From an uncultured Planktomarina sp. (GTDB lineage: Bacteria; Pseudomonadota; Alphaproteobacteria; Rhodobacterales; Rhodobacteraceae): 64,000 nt of DNA. How positions within the stretch are numbered: the stretch's first letter is position 1; each line of letters opens with the position of its first letter. Below are positions 1-10,518 of the stretch, piece after piece. Made by a program: the position numbers and the translations under genes. Below the pieces are notes generated by a model. That model had not been told where the DNA came from. It worked only from the letters and a program-made list of their open reading frames with translations, and did not search any database. The stretch covers positions 84,911 to 148,910 of the forward strand of contig CAJIZA010000007.1 of assembly GCA_905181815.1 (NCBI GenBank), in the 5' to 3' direction.

Positions 1-482
1 ACTGCGGTTGTACCACCAACCCGCCCATTGCGGCGATCTTCACGAAACATATTCAATGTCAGCCCATCACACCGCAGCACCGGCGTCGCCATCTCAACCT
101 TCGGATCGCCTTTCATCTCTTCTATCAAAGCGGTGATGAACCACGGTGGAGTCAGCGGCGCGTCCCCTTGCAAATTTATAACAATATCCGCGGGATCAGG
201 CAATTTTTGAACGGCTTCTGCAACCCGCTCTGTCCCGTTGCGACAGCTCTGTGAGGTCATAATCACTTGACCGCCAAAGTTATGAACCGCATCAGCAATG
301 CGCAGATCATCCGTGGCCACAAATATCCCGTCAACATGAGGCACATCACAGGCTGTCTCCCAACTGCGTTGAATAAGTGACTTGCACACGCCAGTCGCGC
401 CAGTCAACATCTGTAAAGGCTTGCCTTCAAATCGCGTTGATGCATAACGCGCGGGGATTATGATCACGGTTTTATCTGTCAT
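1..482 (-). CDS. kdsB: 3-deoxy-manno-octulosonate cytidylyltransferase (CMP-KDO synthetase), 3' part cut by window edge
   Basis: The reverse strand reads from an ATG at 482 without a stop to the window edge, giving about 160 residues of the N-terminal part. It opens with TVIIIPARYASTRFEGKPL, the nucleotide-binding signature of KdsB, followed by VFVATDDLRIADAV, a QSCRNGTERVAEAV stretch and VINLQGDAPL, all in the order expected for this family. The enzyme activates KDO with CTP in the cytoplasm for the inner core of lipopolysaccharide, so the organism should make a KDO-containing LPS. The last third, beyond base 1, is not visible. No partner gene can be seen; the next feature upstream is a pseudogene on the same strand. 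Confidence 0.92.
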   Translation of the reverse strand, partial: MTDKTVIIIPARYASTRFEGKPLQMLTGATGVCKSLIQRSWETACDVPHVDGIFVATDDLRIADAVHNFGGQVIMTSQSCRNGTERVAEAVQKLPDPADIVINLQGDAPLTPPWFITALIEEMKGDPKVEMATPVLRCDGLTLNMFREDRRNGRVGGTTA

Positions 483-566
483 ACCTCTGACTTAAGAGAT
501 TACGAAGGGGTAATCAAAAGATTTATCCACCACGCATCGCGCTACCCCGCAAAATCAGAAATTATG

Positions 567-1245
567 CTAGACATCGTCAAAAAACTGATGGTTGCCATAG
601 CCAGCAGCCGTTGCCGGAAAGTTCAGGAACATATGCGTGCGATCCGCTGCAGCCGTGACCGTCCATTTGTAAATATTCCAATTAAATGCATTCGCTTGCT
701 AGAACATAATTTTAAAGTCAGTACCGCTGGACGCATCCCAACCGTTGATGTCCTGATTGAAGGTTTGTGTGATGTAGAATGTTCCAACGAAATTGTTCAC
801 ATTTTGCAGCTTCCGCTACGAAATGTCTTGATTAAAGGCAAGAGCATTTTGGAACAAATGGTAGAGCGAGCCCACATTGTTCATATCCCATCGCAAAATG
901 TCGCCATTGAAAGTGCTTCTGTTCAGAAACGCGTTGCCAAAATTGGTCATATTGCTCAAATCCCAGCTTGGGATTGCCCCAAATCCAGGGGTATCCCCAA
1001 AGTCGTGCACAGCCCAGTCACCAACTATTCTGCGAGAAAGTTTTCAATATGCGCCAGCAATTTGGCGTTTGAATTGGAATAGGCGCCGCAGGGGTCACAC
1101 CATCAGACAGGAATTGTACCACAGCTGGCTTTGCGAAGAGCGTGAAAAAGGCCAAAATAAGCGTTATGAACTGCCGTGAGAAATATTGAGGCAAATGAAA
1201 AAGGTCTTTCACCATTAATTCTGATAGATTCGCCTTCAAGAGCAA
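567..1245 (-). pseudogene. Decayed BspA-like/DUF285 surface-repeat protein
   Basis: Three reverse-strand frames join into one degenerate product. An N-terminal piece from about 1245 carries a hydrophobic segment (FITLILAFFTLFAKPAVV). A second frame continues with NSNAKLLAHIENFLAE, and a third reads SWDLSNMTNFGNAFLNRSTF and NALAFNQDIS, the repeat pattern of DUF285 (BspA-like) proteins. This frame then meets a TAG and continues with VGTFYITQTFNQDINGWD, meets a second TAG after KIMF, and ends at a third TAG (567-569). I therefore see two frameshifts and two internal nonsense codons. DUF285 repeats occur in secreted or surface proteins of unknown or adhesive role and are often horizontally spread. 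The original start is uncertain. Confidence 0.72.
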
Positions 1246-3977
<2,732 letters not shown>

Positions 3978-4003
3978 AGTTTGGATCAACCAAGTATTAT
4001 TTG

Positions 4004-4034
4004 AAAAGCCCACTCTGAAGAGTGGGCTTTTTTT
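4004..4034 (+). terminator. Rho-independent terminator after katG
   Basis: An 11-bp stem (AAAAGCCCACT paired with AGTGGGCTTTT) with a six-base loop is followed by a run of T residues. It lies 27 bases after the katG stop codon. Confidence 0.9.
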
Positions 4035-4191
4035 ATAAATTTCGAGGCTAAATCTGGTGGCATAGAATTGAAGTAATTTCCCCCAACTTTTTGCCCATCT
4101 TAAAATAAATGTTGAAATAATCCCCTAACTACGCCAGTCTCTATAAGAAGCTTTTGAAAGAGAGCGTTAGCAAAGGTTCTGGGAGAACAAA

Positions 4192-5253
4192 ATGAAATTA
4201 CGCGCGATTGCAACGATGATTTTAAGTACTACAGCATTAAGTGCGACCGCTGGAGGTTTTGAGACTAACTCTCTGTCAACATCCTTTATGTACGAGAAAG
4301 GCAATTATGCTGAACTTGGTATGTCAAGTCGATCGCCTGATGTTAAAGGTACAGTGTACGCTCCGACAGGCAGTGCGCTCGCAAAACAAGATTACGTTTC
4401 ATTGGCGATTAAGAGTGATATCTCAAGCGATTTATCTGTTGGCCTAACATCTTACAATCAGGGTGCGGTACAACTTGATTACTCCTCTGCAGGAAGTCCC
4501 TATGCTGTAGCCCTGCCTGTTGTCGATTTAGACATCAACGCATTGGCCGTTTTGGTGAAATATTCGCTCTCTGATAATGTGAGCATCCTTGGCGGTGCCA
4601 AACAGTCACAAGTTCAGAATGCGTCAGCCAATATATTTCAGAGTGCTGGATTGCCAGCGTCTTCTGTTTCAGGAGCTACTGAAACAAGCCTCTTGATTGG
4701 GGCATCATATGCAATTCCTAAAATAGCTTTGCGCGCTGAACTAATTTACGAAGGCGACGCTGATTTTTCGTTAGATACTTCAAATGCAGGCGTTGGAACC
4801 GGCAAAACAAGCGCATCAGTTCCCGATTACATGACCTTGAATTTTCAAAGTGGCATAGCTGAGGATACATTATTATTTGGATCAATTCGAAAGGCTGACT
4901 GGAGCAATCACCAAATTACAGTCTTTCCCGGTACACCAACAACTTCAAGTTTTACCGATACCACAACATATTCCCTCGGGATTGGTCGAAAAATAAACGA
5001 TGCAGTATCTCTTATAGCAAATTATTCAACAGAACCTGCGGGCTCATCGGCTTCTACAACGCCACTTACAATAACCAACGGTTACGATGCAATTGGACTC
5101 GCAGTAAGGTATTCAAGTGGTAATTCAACTGTAACTGCCGGCTACAGCTATGCTAAAGTTGGAAATATAACACTTACATCAGGCCTTGGCGTCGGAGAAT
5201 TTACCAACAATACAGTTACCGGCTTCGGTATAAAGATTGGCTATAATTTCTAA
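4192..5253 (+). CDS. FadL/OmpP1/TodX-type outer membrane transport protein
   Basis: 353 residues with a short Sec signal peptide (MKLRAIATMILSTTALSATA, cleavage near residue 20). The rest is rich in Ser/Thr/Gly with alternating beta-strand texture and ends in YNF, an aromatic outer-membrane sorting end. The opening EKGNYAELGMSSRSPDVKG resembles the start of Rhodobacterales FadL-like channels, which pass long-chain fatty acids or other hydrophobic substrates. A GGGAG site sits nine bases before the ATG. The base composition is clearly more AT-rich than that of katG or the catabolic genes beside it, which may reflect later arrival. The following cluster of acyl-CoA enzymes makes a fatty- or aromatic-acid substrate likely, but this is inference. 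Confidence 0.75.
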   Translation: MKLRAIATMILSTTALSATAGGFETNSLSTSFMYEKGNYAELGMSSRSPDVKGTVYAPTGSALAKQDYVSLAIKSDISSDLSVGLTSYNQGAVQLDYSSAGSPYAVALPVVDLDINALAVLVKYSLSDNVSILGGAKQSQVQNASANIFQSAGLPASSVSGATETSLLIGASYAIPKIALRAELIYEGDADFSLDTSNAGVGTGKTSASVPDYMTLNFQSGIAEDTLLFGSIRKADWSNHQITVFPGTPTTSSFTDTTTYSLGIGRKINDAVSLIANYSTEPAGSSASTTPLTITNGYDAIGLAVRYSSGNSTVTAGYSYAKVGNITLTSGLGVGEFTNNTVTGFGIKIGYNF

Positions 5254-5270
5254 TAACCATTACCAAAATG

Positions 5271-5300
5271 AAAATACCCTGCTTTGTCAGGGTATTTTTT
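5271..5300. terminator. Terminator between convergent genes
   Basis: AAAATACCCTG pairs with CAGGGTATTTT around a six-base loop. A T-run follows on the plus strand and an A-run leads in, so it can serve both the FadL-like gene and the converging thioesterase operon. Confidence 0.85.
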
Positions 5301-5323
5301 AAATTATCAAATCTGTCAAATTT

Positions 5324-5752
5324 TTACATCAAGCTGTTTAAATACTTTATCGTTTCTGAGCTTAATTCTGATGGTCGCCTTGTTCTGCGATTAACATTTA
5401 CATGAACAAAATGTCCTTGAGCAGCGGCAAAAATTTCCTCTCCTGGAAATAATCCAACGGCATAAGTAACCGATGACGTGCCCAGCTTACTAACCTGAAT
5501 TCCAGCGGTAATTATATCAGGAAACGCTAATTCTTTGAAATATTGGCATCCAGTTTCCACAACTAAAAATACAGTCTTGCCAAGTTTCAAGTCCAACACG
5601 CCTTGCTCCAGCAAATGCCCGTTCACTGCAGTATCAAACAACTGATAATGCACTGCATTGTTCATATGTCCATAGATATCATTATCAATCCAACGCGTGG
5701 TCAGAGTCGAGAAAGCACGATAATCGGAACGGGTTTTTTGAGTCTGTCTCAC
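5324..5752 (-). CDS. 4HBT-superfamily acyl-CoA thioesterase
   Basis: 142-residue hot-dog-fold thioesterase of the 4-hydroxybenzoyl-CoA/YbgC type. The active-site helix region RWIDNDIYGHMNNAVHYQL carries the catalytic Asp and the conserved GHMNN; a second conserved part is GKTVFLVVETGCQYFKEL. It hydrolyses an acyl-CoA thioester, with the chain length not predictable. The GTG at 5752 is preferred over the TTG at 5755 because it overlaps the TGA of the upstream dehydrogenase by four bases and lies seven bases after GAGG. It is the last gene of a three-gene minus operon and could release free acid or recycle CoA for that pathway. Confidence 0.85.
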   Translation of the reverse strand: MRQTQKTRSDYRAFSTLTTRWIDNDIYGHMNNAVHYQLFDTAVNGHLLEQGVLDLKLGKTVFLVVETGCQYFKELAFPDIITAGIQVSKLGTSSVTYAVGLFPGEEIFAAAQGHFVHVNVNRRTRRPSELSSETIKYLNSLM

Positions 5753-6903
5753 CAAGCAGCCTCATAAATTTGCATGGCTGCAGCCTCATCCACAGGGCGC
5801 GGGTTGTTGACCAGAAGGCGAGTTTGATTCATGGCATCGCGCGCCAGTTTAGGCAAGGCTTCCCGCGCGATACCCATCTCCCGCAAGCCTTGCTCGAGCC
5901 CACAAGCCTGGCTCAAATCTGCCATACCTTGGGCAAACTTCATGGCCGCCTCCGCCACGTTCATTGCAGGCAGATCTGGGAAAACATGTGGCAAGAGCTC
6001 CGCATAAGCCTTGGGCGCAACTTGCGCATTAAAGCGCAAGACATGCGGCAGAACCAAAGCATTTGAGAGCCCATGCGGGACTTTATAATGTCCCCCAATC
6101 GGATAGGCCAATGCATGCACGGCAGCCACGGGCGAATTGGCAAAAGCTTGCCCAGCCAACATGGAGCCCAAAAGCATGCCCGTACGAGCTTCAAGATCAT
6201 CAGGCTTTTGCACGGCGCGCAACAGCATTCGGCCCATAAGCCCCAGCGCCTCAACCGCCAGCGCACGGCTGATTGGATTGTTGTTGGCATTAACACTGGC
6301 GTAGGCTTCAATCGCATGAACCATAGCGTCGATGCCAGTTGCAGCCGTAACATGCGCAGGCAATCCAAGCGTCAGTTCCGGATCAAGCAGTGCCAGGTCA
6401 GGCAAAAGCAAGGGGCTTACCACGCCCATTTTCTCCGATGCGCCTGTGGTCACAATCGAAATTGGCGTCACCTCTGAGCCTGTCCCCGCAGTGGTTGGCA
6501 CCAACACCAGCGGCAAGCGCGGCCCCTGTGCATTGCCAATCCCATAGGCTTCCGCCAATGGCTGGCCTGAAGCGGCCAAAAGCGCGGCAAGTTTGGCGAC
6601 ATCCAAGGACGACCCTCCACCAAATCCAATCACCCCGGTGACGCCGCGCGCTTGCTGAGCGGCATGCAACACGATCGATTCCGGTGGATCCGCTTGCACC
6701 TGATCAAAGAGCGTCACCGCTACGCCAGCCGCGCGCAGGCCATCTGTCGCCTGCTGCACAAGGCCAGTGGCCATCATGCCCGGGTCAGTGACCAAAAGCA
6801 CCCGATCGCCGCAAATTGGGCGCGTGATCTTGCCCAACTCTCCAGCCAAGCCCGCCTCCATACGCAGGCTCGGGGTAGTATTAAAGGTGAAGGGGTTCAT
6901 CAT
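5749..6903 (-). CDS. Iron-containing (group III) alcohol dehydrogenase
   Basis: 384 residues. The N-terminal NAD(P)-binding half has GVIGFGGGSSLDVAK and the family loop VPTTAGTGSEVTPISI. Metal ligands are visible in GIDAMVHAIEAY (Asp and His) and in AVHALAYPIGGHYKVPHGLSNA (two His). The ATG at 6903 has AAGGA eight bases ahead; the longer frame from 6930 adds non-family residues. Members oxidise or reduce alcohols, lactaldehyde, 4-hydroxybutyrate, or act as maleylacetate reductases or hydroxyacid-oxoacid transhydrogenases. The neighbouring acyl-CoA dehydrogenase and kinase make a hydroxy-acid substrate attractive, but the sequence does not settle it. Confidence 0.9.
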   Translation of the reverse strand: MMNPFTFNTTPSLRMEAGLAGELGKITRPICGDRVLLVTDPGMMATGLVQQATDGLRAAGVAVTLFDQVQADPPESIVLHAAQQARGVTGVIGFGGGSSLDVAKLAALLAASGQPLAEAYGIGNAQGPRLPLVLVPTTAGTGSEVTPISIVTTGASEKMGVVSPLLLPDLALLDPELTLGLPAHVTAATGIDAMVHAIEAYASVNANNNPISRALAVEALGLMGRMLLRAVQKPDDLEARTGMLLGSMLAGQAFANSPVAAVHALAYPIGGHYKVPHGLSNALVLPHVLRFNAQVAPKAYAELLPHVFPDLPAMNVAEAAMKFAQGMADLSQACGLEQGLREMGIAREALPKLARDAMNQTRLLVNNPRPVDEAAAMQIYEAAW

Positions 6904-6978
6904 ATGCCAAGTCCTTCTTTTCCGGCGCAATCGCGTCTCTCAAACTTGCGGATCACATAGCCACATGGCAAAGCCTTC

Positions 6979-8214
6979 TTAGATCTTTTCCTGCGTATGC
7001 TTACGCAGCTCCGCCCGGGCCACTTGCCGACGATGCACCGCATCAGGTCCATCCGCCAGACGCAGGGTGCGCAGATGCATCCAGTAGGCCGCCAGGGGGG
7101 TATCTTGACTGATACCACCCGCCCCATGCAGCTGAATGGCTTCATCCACCACCTTCAAAGCCATGATCGGCGCTACAACTTTGATCTTAGAGATCCAAGG
7201 CGCCGCGGCACGCGGATCGCCTTGGTCCATCATCCATGCCGCCTTTAAACAGAGCAATCGCGCCATCTCAATTTCCATACGCGCATCCGCGATGATGTCA
7301 AAATTCGCACCCAGTTGTGCCAAGGGCTTACCAAAAGCTGTTCGGCTCAAACTGCGTTTGCACATAAGCTCCAGCGCCGCCTCTGCTTGACCAATCGCCC
7401 GCATGCAATGATGAATGCGCCCGGGACCAAGCCGGCCTTGGGCGATCTCAAAGCCGCGCTCCTCGCCCAGAAGCATATTTTCGGCAGGTACGCGAACATT
7501 GGTAAAGCGCAAGTGATAATGCCCATGCGGCGCGTCATCATGGCCGTAAATCTCCATGGGCCGCAGTTTTTCAATCCCCGATGTGGCTGCATCGACTACG
7601 ATCATTGAATGGCGCTTATGCTTGGGCGCATCTTCCGCACCAGTTTTCACCATAACGATATAGACCGCACAGCGCGGATCACCCGCGCCGCTGGCCCACC
7701 ATTTCTCACCGTTGAGCACATAGTCATCGCCATCCCGCATGCAGCTCAGGCTCAAATTCGTCGCATCCGAGGACGCCACATCCGGCTCTGTCATCACATA
7801 GGCGGATCTGATTTCCCCTGCCAACAGCGGCGCAAGCCAGCGGGTTTTCATCTCTTCAGTGCCATACCGCTCAAAGACCTCCATATTGCCCGTATCCGGC
7901 GCCGAACAGTTGAACACCTCGGCGGCCAAGGGTGATTTGCCCAGCTCTTCGGCCATGTAAGCATATTCCACCGTCGTCAGGCCAAAACCTTTTTCGCTGC
8001 CCGTCAGCCAAAAATTCCACAGACCTTCCGCCCGGACTTTATCCTTAAGCCCGGTCATGATTTCTAGCTGACGATCGGTCAACGTCCAGCGGTCCCCCTT
8101 AGAAACCTCCGCATGATACTCCGCCTCCAAGGGCATAATATCATTTCGAATAATTTGAGAAACTCGGTCCCGCAGCTTGGCGACACGCTCTGACAGTCCA
8201 AGGTTCATTTCCAT
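6979..8214 (-). CDS. Acyl-CoA dehydrogenase, ACAD10/11-like
   Basis: 411-residue FAD enzyme. It shows the central acyl-CoA dehydrogenase signatures YVMTEPDVASSDATNL and YVLNGEKWWASGAGD and the C-terminal DEAIQLHGAGGISQDTPLA. Near the end it has RLADGPDAVH; by eye, the Asp of ADGPD occupies the place of the catalytic Glu of the usual EGT motif, as in ACAD10/ACAD11-like enzymes, which process phosphorylated 4-hydroxyacyl-CoAs. It is first in a minus-strand operon that starts opposite a kinase-containing operon, separated by a palindromic operator. That arrangement supports a 4-hydroxyacyl-CoA role; ordinary branched-chain acyl-CoA oxidation is the alternative. Confidence 0.9.
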   Translation of the reverse strand: MEMNLGLSERVAKLRDRVSQIIRNDIMPLEAEYHAEVSKGDRWTLTDRQLEIMTGLKDKVRAEGLWNFWLTGSEKGFGLTTVEYAYMAEELGKSPLAAEVFNCSAPDTGNMEVFERYGTEEMKTRWLAPLLAGEIRSAYVMTEPDVASSDATNLSLSCMRDGDDYVLNGEKWWASGAGDPRCAVYIVMVKTGAEDAPKHKRHSMIVVDAATSGIEKLRPMEIYGHDDAPHGHYHLRFTNVRVPAENMLLGEERGFEIAQGRLGPGRIHHCMRAIGQAEAALELMCKRSLSRTAFGKPLAQLGANFDIIADARMEIEMARLLCLKAAWMMDQGDPRAAAPWISKIKVVAPIMALKVVDEAIQLHGAGGISQDTPLAAYWMHLRTLRLADGPDAVHRRQVARAELRKHTQEKI

Positions 8215-8271
8215 ATCGGCGCCCTCAATGTTCCAGTGATATTTTGCCCTTTACAGGGTTCCCCTTCATGA

Positions 8272-8291
8272 AACATACTCGTCAGTATGTT
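8272..8291. promoter_or_regulatory. Perfect 8-4-8 palindrome, probable TetR-family operator
   Basis: AACATACTCGTCAGTATGTT is a perfect inverted repeat (AACATACT, four-base centre CGTC, AGTATGTT). It lies in the 95-base divergent region between the acyl-CoA dehydrogenase and the maoC gene, 19 bases before the chosen maoC start. Its core matches the style of TetR/AcrR operators (ATACT...AGTAT), and a TetR-family regulator is encoded in the plus operon. Control of both directions by that protein is inference. Confidence 0.75.
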
Positions 8292-8309
8292 GTCAATGGA
8301 AGCCAAGTG

Positions 8310-8810
8310 ATGTCAGATCTGGAACGGGCCTTAGCCGCGCAAAGCGGGCAGATCGGCGTGCACTTGGGGCACAGCCCTTGGATATTGATTGATCAAGCGC
8401 GGATTGATGCCTTTGCCGAGGTCACCGGAGATCAACAGTTCATCCATGTCAACCCCGCCCGTGCTCGGGCAGAAACCCCTTTTGAGGGCACTGTCGCGCA
8501 TGGGTTTCTGACGCTCTCCATGGCCAGTCGCATGGCACAAGACACGCTGCCCAACCTACCCGGTCAGGTGATGAATCTCAACGCAGGATTTGATCGCTTG
8601 CGCTTTATCTCCCCGCTGCCCAGCGGTTGCAGAATTCGTGGCGCATTTAAACTCAAAGAGGTCACGAAGACCCAGGCCAACCACCTGCGCATGGTGACAG
8701 AGCTGATCGTTGAAATTGAACACAGCGACACGCCCGCCCTGGTCGCCGATTGGATCAATGTCGGCGTCTTTTCAGCCCCCCATCCAAGCAATGAGGCCCG
8801 GCACATATGA
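8310..8810 (+). CDS. MaoC-like (R)-specific enoyl-CoA hydratase/dehydratase
   Basis: 166-residue single hot-dog protein with the hydratase-2 region FAEVTGDQQFIHVNPARARA (catalytic Asp and His) followed by PFEGTVAHGFLTLSM. Such enzymes hydrate trans-2-enoyl-CoA or dehydrate (R)-3-hydroxyacyl-CoA. The ATG at 8310 is preferred to the frame start at 8244: GGAAG lies seven bases ahead, the protein then begins MSDLERALAAQSG, and the operator palindrome would otherwise fall inside the coding region. It is the first gene of the plus-strand operon and overlaps the kinase gene by ATGA. Confidence 0.88.
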   Translation: MSDLERALAAQSGQIGVHLGHSPWILIDQARIDAFAEVTGDQQFIHVNPARARAETPFEGTVAHGFLTLSMASRMAQDTLPNLPGQVMNLNAGFDRLRFISPLPSGCRIRGAFKLKEVTKTQANHLRMVTELIVEIEHSDTPALVADWINVGVFSAPHPSNEARHI

Positions 8811-9847
8811 CACAAACCCTTCACAGTTATGATTCTGAACGCCTCTCCACATACTTGGAGCAACATGTGGCCGGATTTTCTGGAATGGCGGAGATCACGA
8901 AATTTTCCAATGGCCAGTCCAACCCAACATATAAGCTGACTGACACCACTGGCAGCCATTTTGTGCTGCGCGCCAAGCCACCGGGCACCTTGCTTAAATC
9001 TGCCCATGCGGTAGATCGCGAATTCCGCGTCATGACCGCTCTGGCCACGAGCGCTGTGCCCGTACCGAAAATGTTGCACCTGTCAGGCGAGGACAGTCCA
9101 ATGGGCGCGCAATTTTTGGTGATGGAACATTTGGCGGGGCGGGTGTTTTGGGACCCCGCCCTCCCCGAGCAGTCCCCAGAGTTTCGCCAAGACGCCTACC
9201 ACGCGCTAGTGCGTACCCTGGCCGCTCTGCATGATGTTGATCCACGGGCCGTCGGACTAGCTGACTTTGGTAAGCCGGGCAATTATTTTTCGCGGCAAGT
9301 CTCGCGTTGGACACGGCAATATCGTGTCTGTGAGACACAGGCACGTCCCGATATGGATTGGACCATCGATTGGCTGGACCGCAACATGGTGCAAGATGAT
9401 GGGCAAACCGCCATCGTGCACGGTGATTACCGTTTGGACAACGTCATGTTCGACACAGAGACTCCCGACATGATCGCCGTTTTGGATTGGGAATTGTCCA
9501 CGCTGGGGCATCCTTTTGCCGACCTGGCCTATCAATGCATGGGTCTGCGGCTACCACAAAATGGTATGATCAAGGGGCTCAAGGGTATTGACCGAAATGC
9601 GCATGTGCTGCCAGAAGAAGCTGAATATGTTGCGCAATACTGCGCTCTCAGAGGCATAGCCCCACCTGAAAATTGGGCTTTCTATATGGTTTTTTCCTTC
9701 TTTCGACTGGCTGCCATTTTGGAGGGCGTTTTGCATCGTGCCCAATCTGGAAATGCCTCGAACCCTAGGGGTATTGATACGATGAGCCGCACCATTGCCA
9801 CTCTGGCCCAGGCCGCAAAACACACCGCTCAGGGCCGCCTGTCATGA
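8807..9847 (+). CDS. APH-fold kinase of the ACAD10/11 N-domain / LvaA type
   Basis: 346 residues with the aminoglycoside-phosphotransferase/choline-kinase fold. FSNGQSNPTYKL and FVLRAKPPG form the ATP-binding lobe, IVHGDYRLDNVMF is the catalytic loop (D207, N212), and AVLDWELSTLGHPFADLAY the Mg-binding motif (DWE, 227-229). The sequence style, with KPPG and GHPFADLAY, is that of phosphotransferases found next to acyl-CoA dehydrogenases rather than antibiotic-resistance kinases. In mammals a kinase and a dehydrogenase domain are fused in ACAD10/11; in Pseudomonas the lva operon carries them separately for levulinate. Here the dehydrogenase candidate is divergently encoded at 6979-8214. It overlaps both neighbours by four bases. 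Confidence 0.85.
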   Translation: MTQTLHSYDSERLSTYLEQHVAGFSGMAEITKFSNGQSNPTYKLTDTTGSHFVLRAKPPGTLLKSAHAVDREFRVMTALATSAVPVPKMLHLSGEDSPMGAQFLVMEHLAGRVFWDPALPEQSPEFRQDAYHALVRTLAALHDVDPRAVGLADFGKPGNYFSRQVSRWTRQYRVCETQARPDMDWTIDWLDRNMVQDDGQTAIVHGDYRLDNVMFDTETPDMIAVLDWELSTLGHPFADLAYQCMGLRLPQNGMIKGLKGIDRNAHVLPEEAEYVAQYCALRGIAPPENWAFYMVFSFFRLAAILEGVLHRAQSGNASNPRGIDTMSRTIATLAQAAKHTAQGRLS

Positions 9848-10452
9848 TGCTCGACAGCACATCGGTAAAGGGACGCATTTTAGATACCGCCGCTCGGGCC
9901 TTTGCCACCCATGGGGTGGATCAGACCTCGATTGATGATATCGCCCGCGACCTTGGCGCAACTAAGGGCAAAATCTACCATCATTTCGGGTCAAAAAGCG
10001 AATTGGTATGCGCCATTCGCAAACATTCCGTGCAGCTCACGTTAGAGCGAGTCCGCCCTCAGTTTGATGCACCAATGCCACCCGCGCAAAAATTTCACGC
10101 CATGGCCAAAGCCCATGTCATCGCTATGATATCAGAGCTGTCCTATCACCGCGTCGTGGTTGAGGAGATGCGCGGCTCGCGTACTGGCGGGGCGACACCA
10201 GCAGAGCGAGCTTTGCGGCTCGAAATCGCTGCGCTGCAATCGGAATATGAGGGTTTTTTCCGCAGCACCTTGGCCGAGGGTATCGCCAGCGGGCATTTTC
10301 GCGACCAAGACATTTCGATCGCCGTACGGAGTTTTTTGATGATGCTGCATGCGCCGATCTATTGGTACCAACCGCGCGACGCAGAAAATATCGCCGCCAT
10401 TGCCGACCAATTGGCCAATATGGCCTTGGGTGCAGTGGCAACGCCACAATGA
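9844..10452 (+). CDS. TetR/AcrR-family transcriptional regulator
   Basis: 202 residues. The N-terminal helix-turn-helix domain is clear: ILDTAARAFATHGVDQTSID followed by DIARDLGATKGKIYHHFGSK. The C-terminal ligand domain (roughly 65-200) is family-typical and not specific. It starts inside the kinase stop codon, so it is translationally coupled to the operon it probably controls. The palindrome at 8272-8291 is the obvious binding site, with an acyl-CoA or hydroxyacyl-CoA as the likely effector. The pairing is inferred from position only. Confidence 0.92.
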   Translation: MMLDSTSVKGRILDTAARAFATHGVDQTSIDDIARDLGATKGKIYHHFGSKSELVCAIRKHSVQLTLERVRPQFDAPMPPAQKFHAMAKAHVIAMISELSYHRVVVEEMRGSRTGGATPAERALRLEIAALQSEYEGFFRSTLAEGIASGHFRDQDISIAVRSFLMMLHAPIYWYQPRDAENIAAIADQLANMALGAVATPQ

Positions 10453-10518
10453 GATGTTGATCTCCCAAACACCTGCGCTTTACGTTGGCGCGGCGCTGCA
10501 ATCGCAAAGGACGCTTCG

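Noticed and set aside
564-1082. Plus-strand open frame of 172 codons
   Set aside because: It is antisense to the degenerate DUF285 gene, and its repeated isoleucine/valine pattern mirrors those repeats; no family resemblance or ribosome site.
8807-9847. Antibiotic (aminoglycoside) resistance kinase
   Set aside because: Shares the fold only; its motifs and operon with acyl-CoA enzymes fit the ACAD10/11-LvaA group instead.
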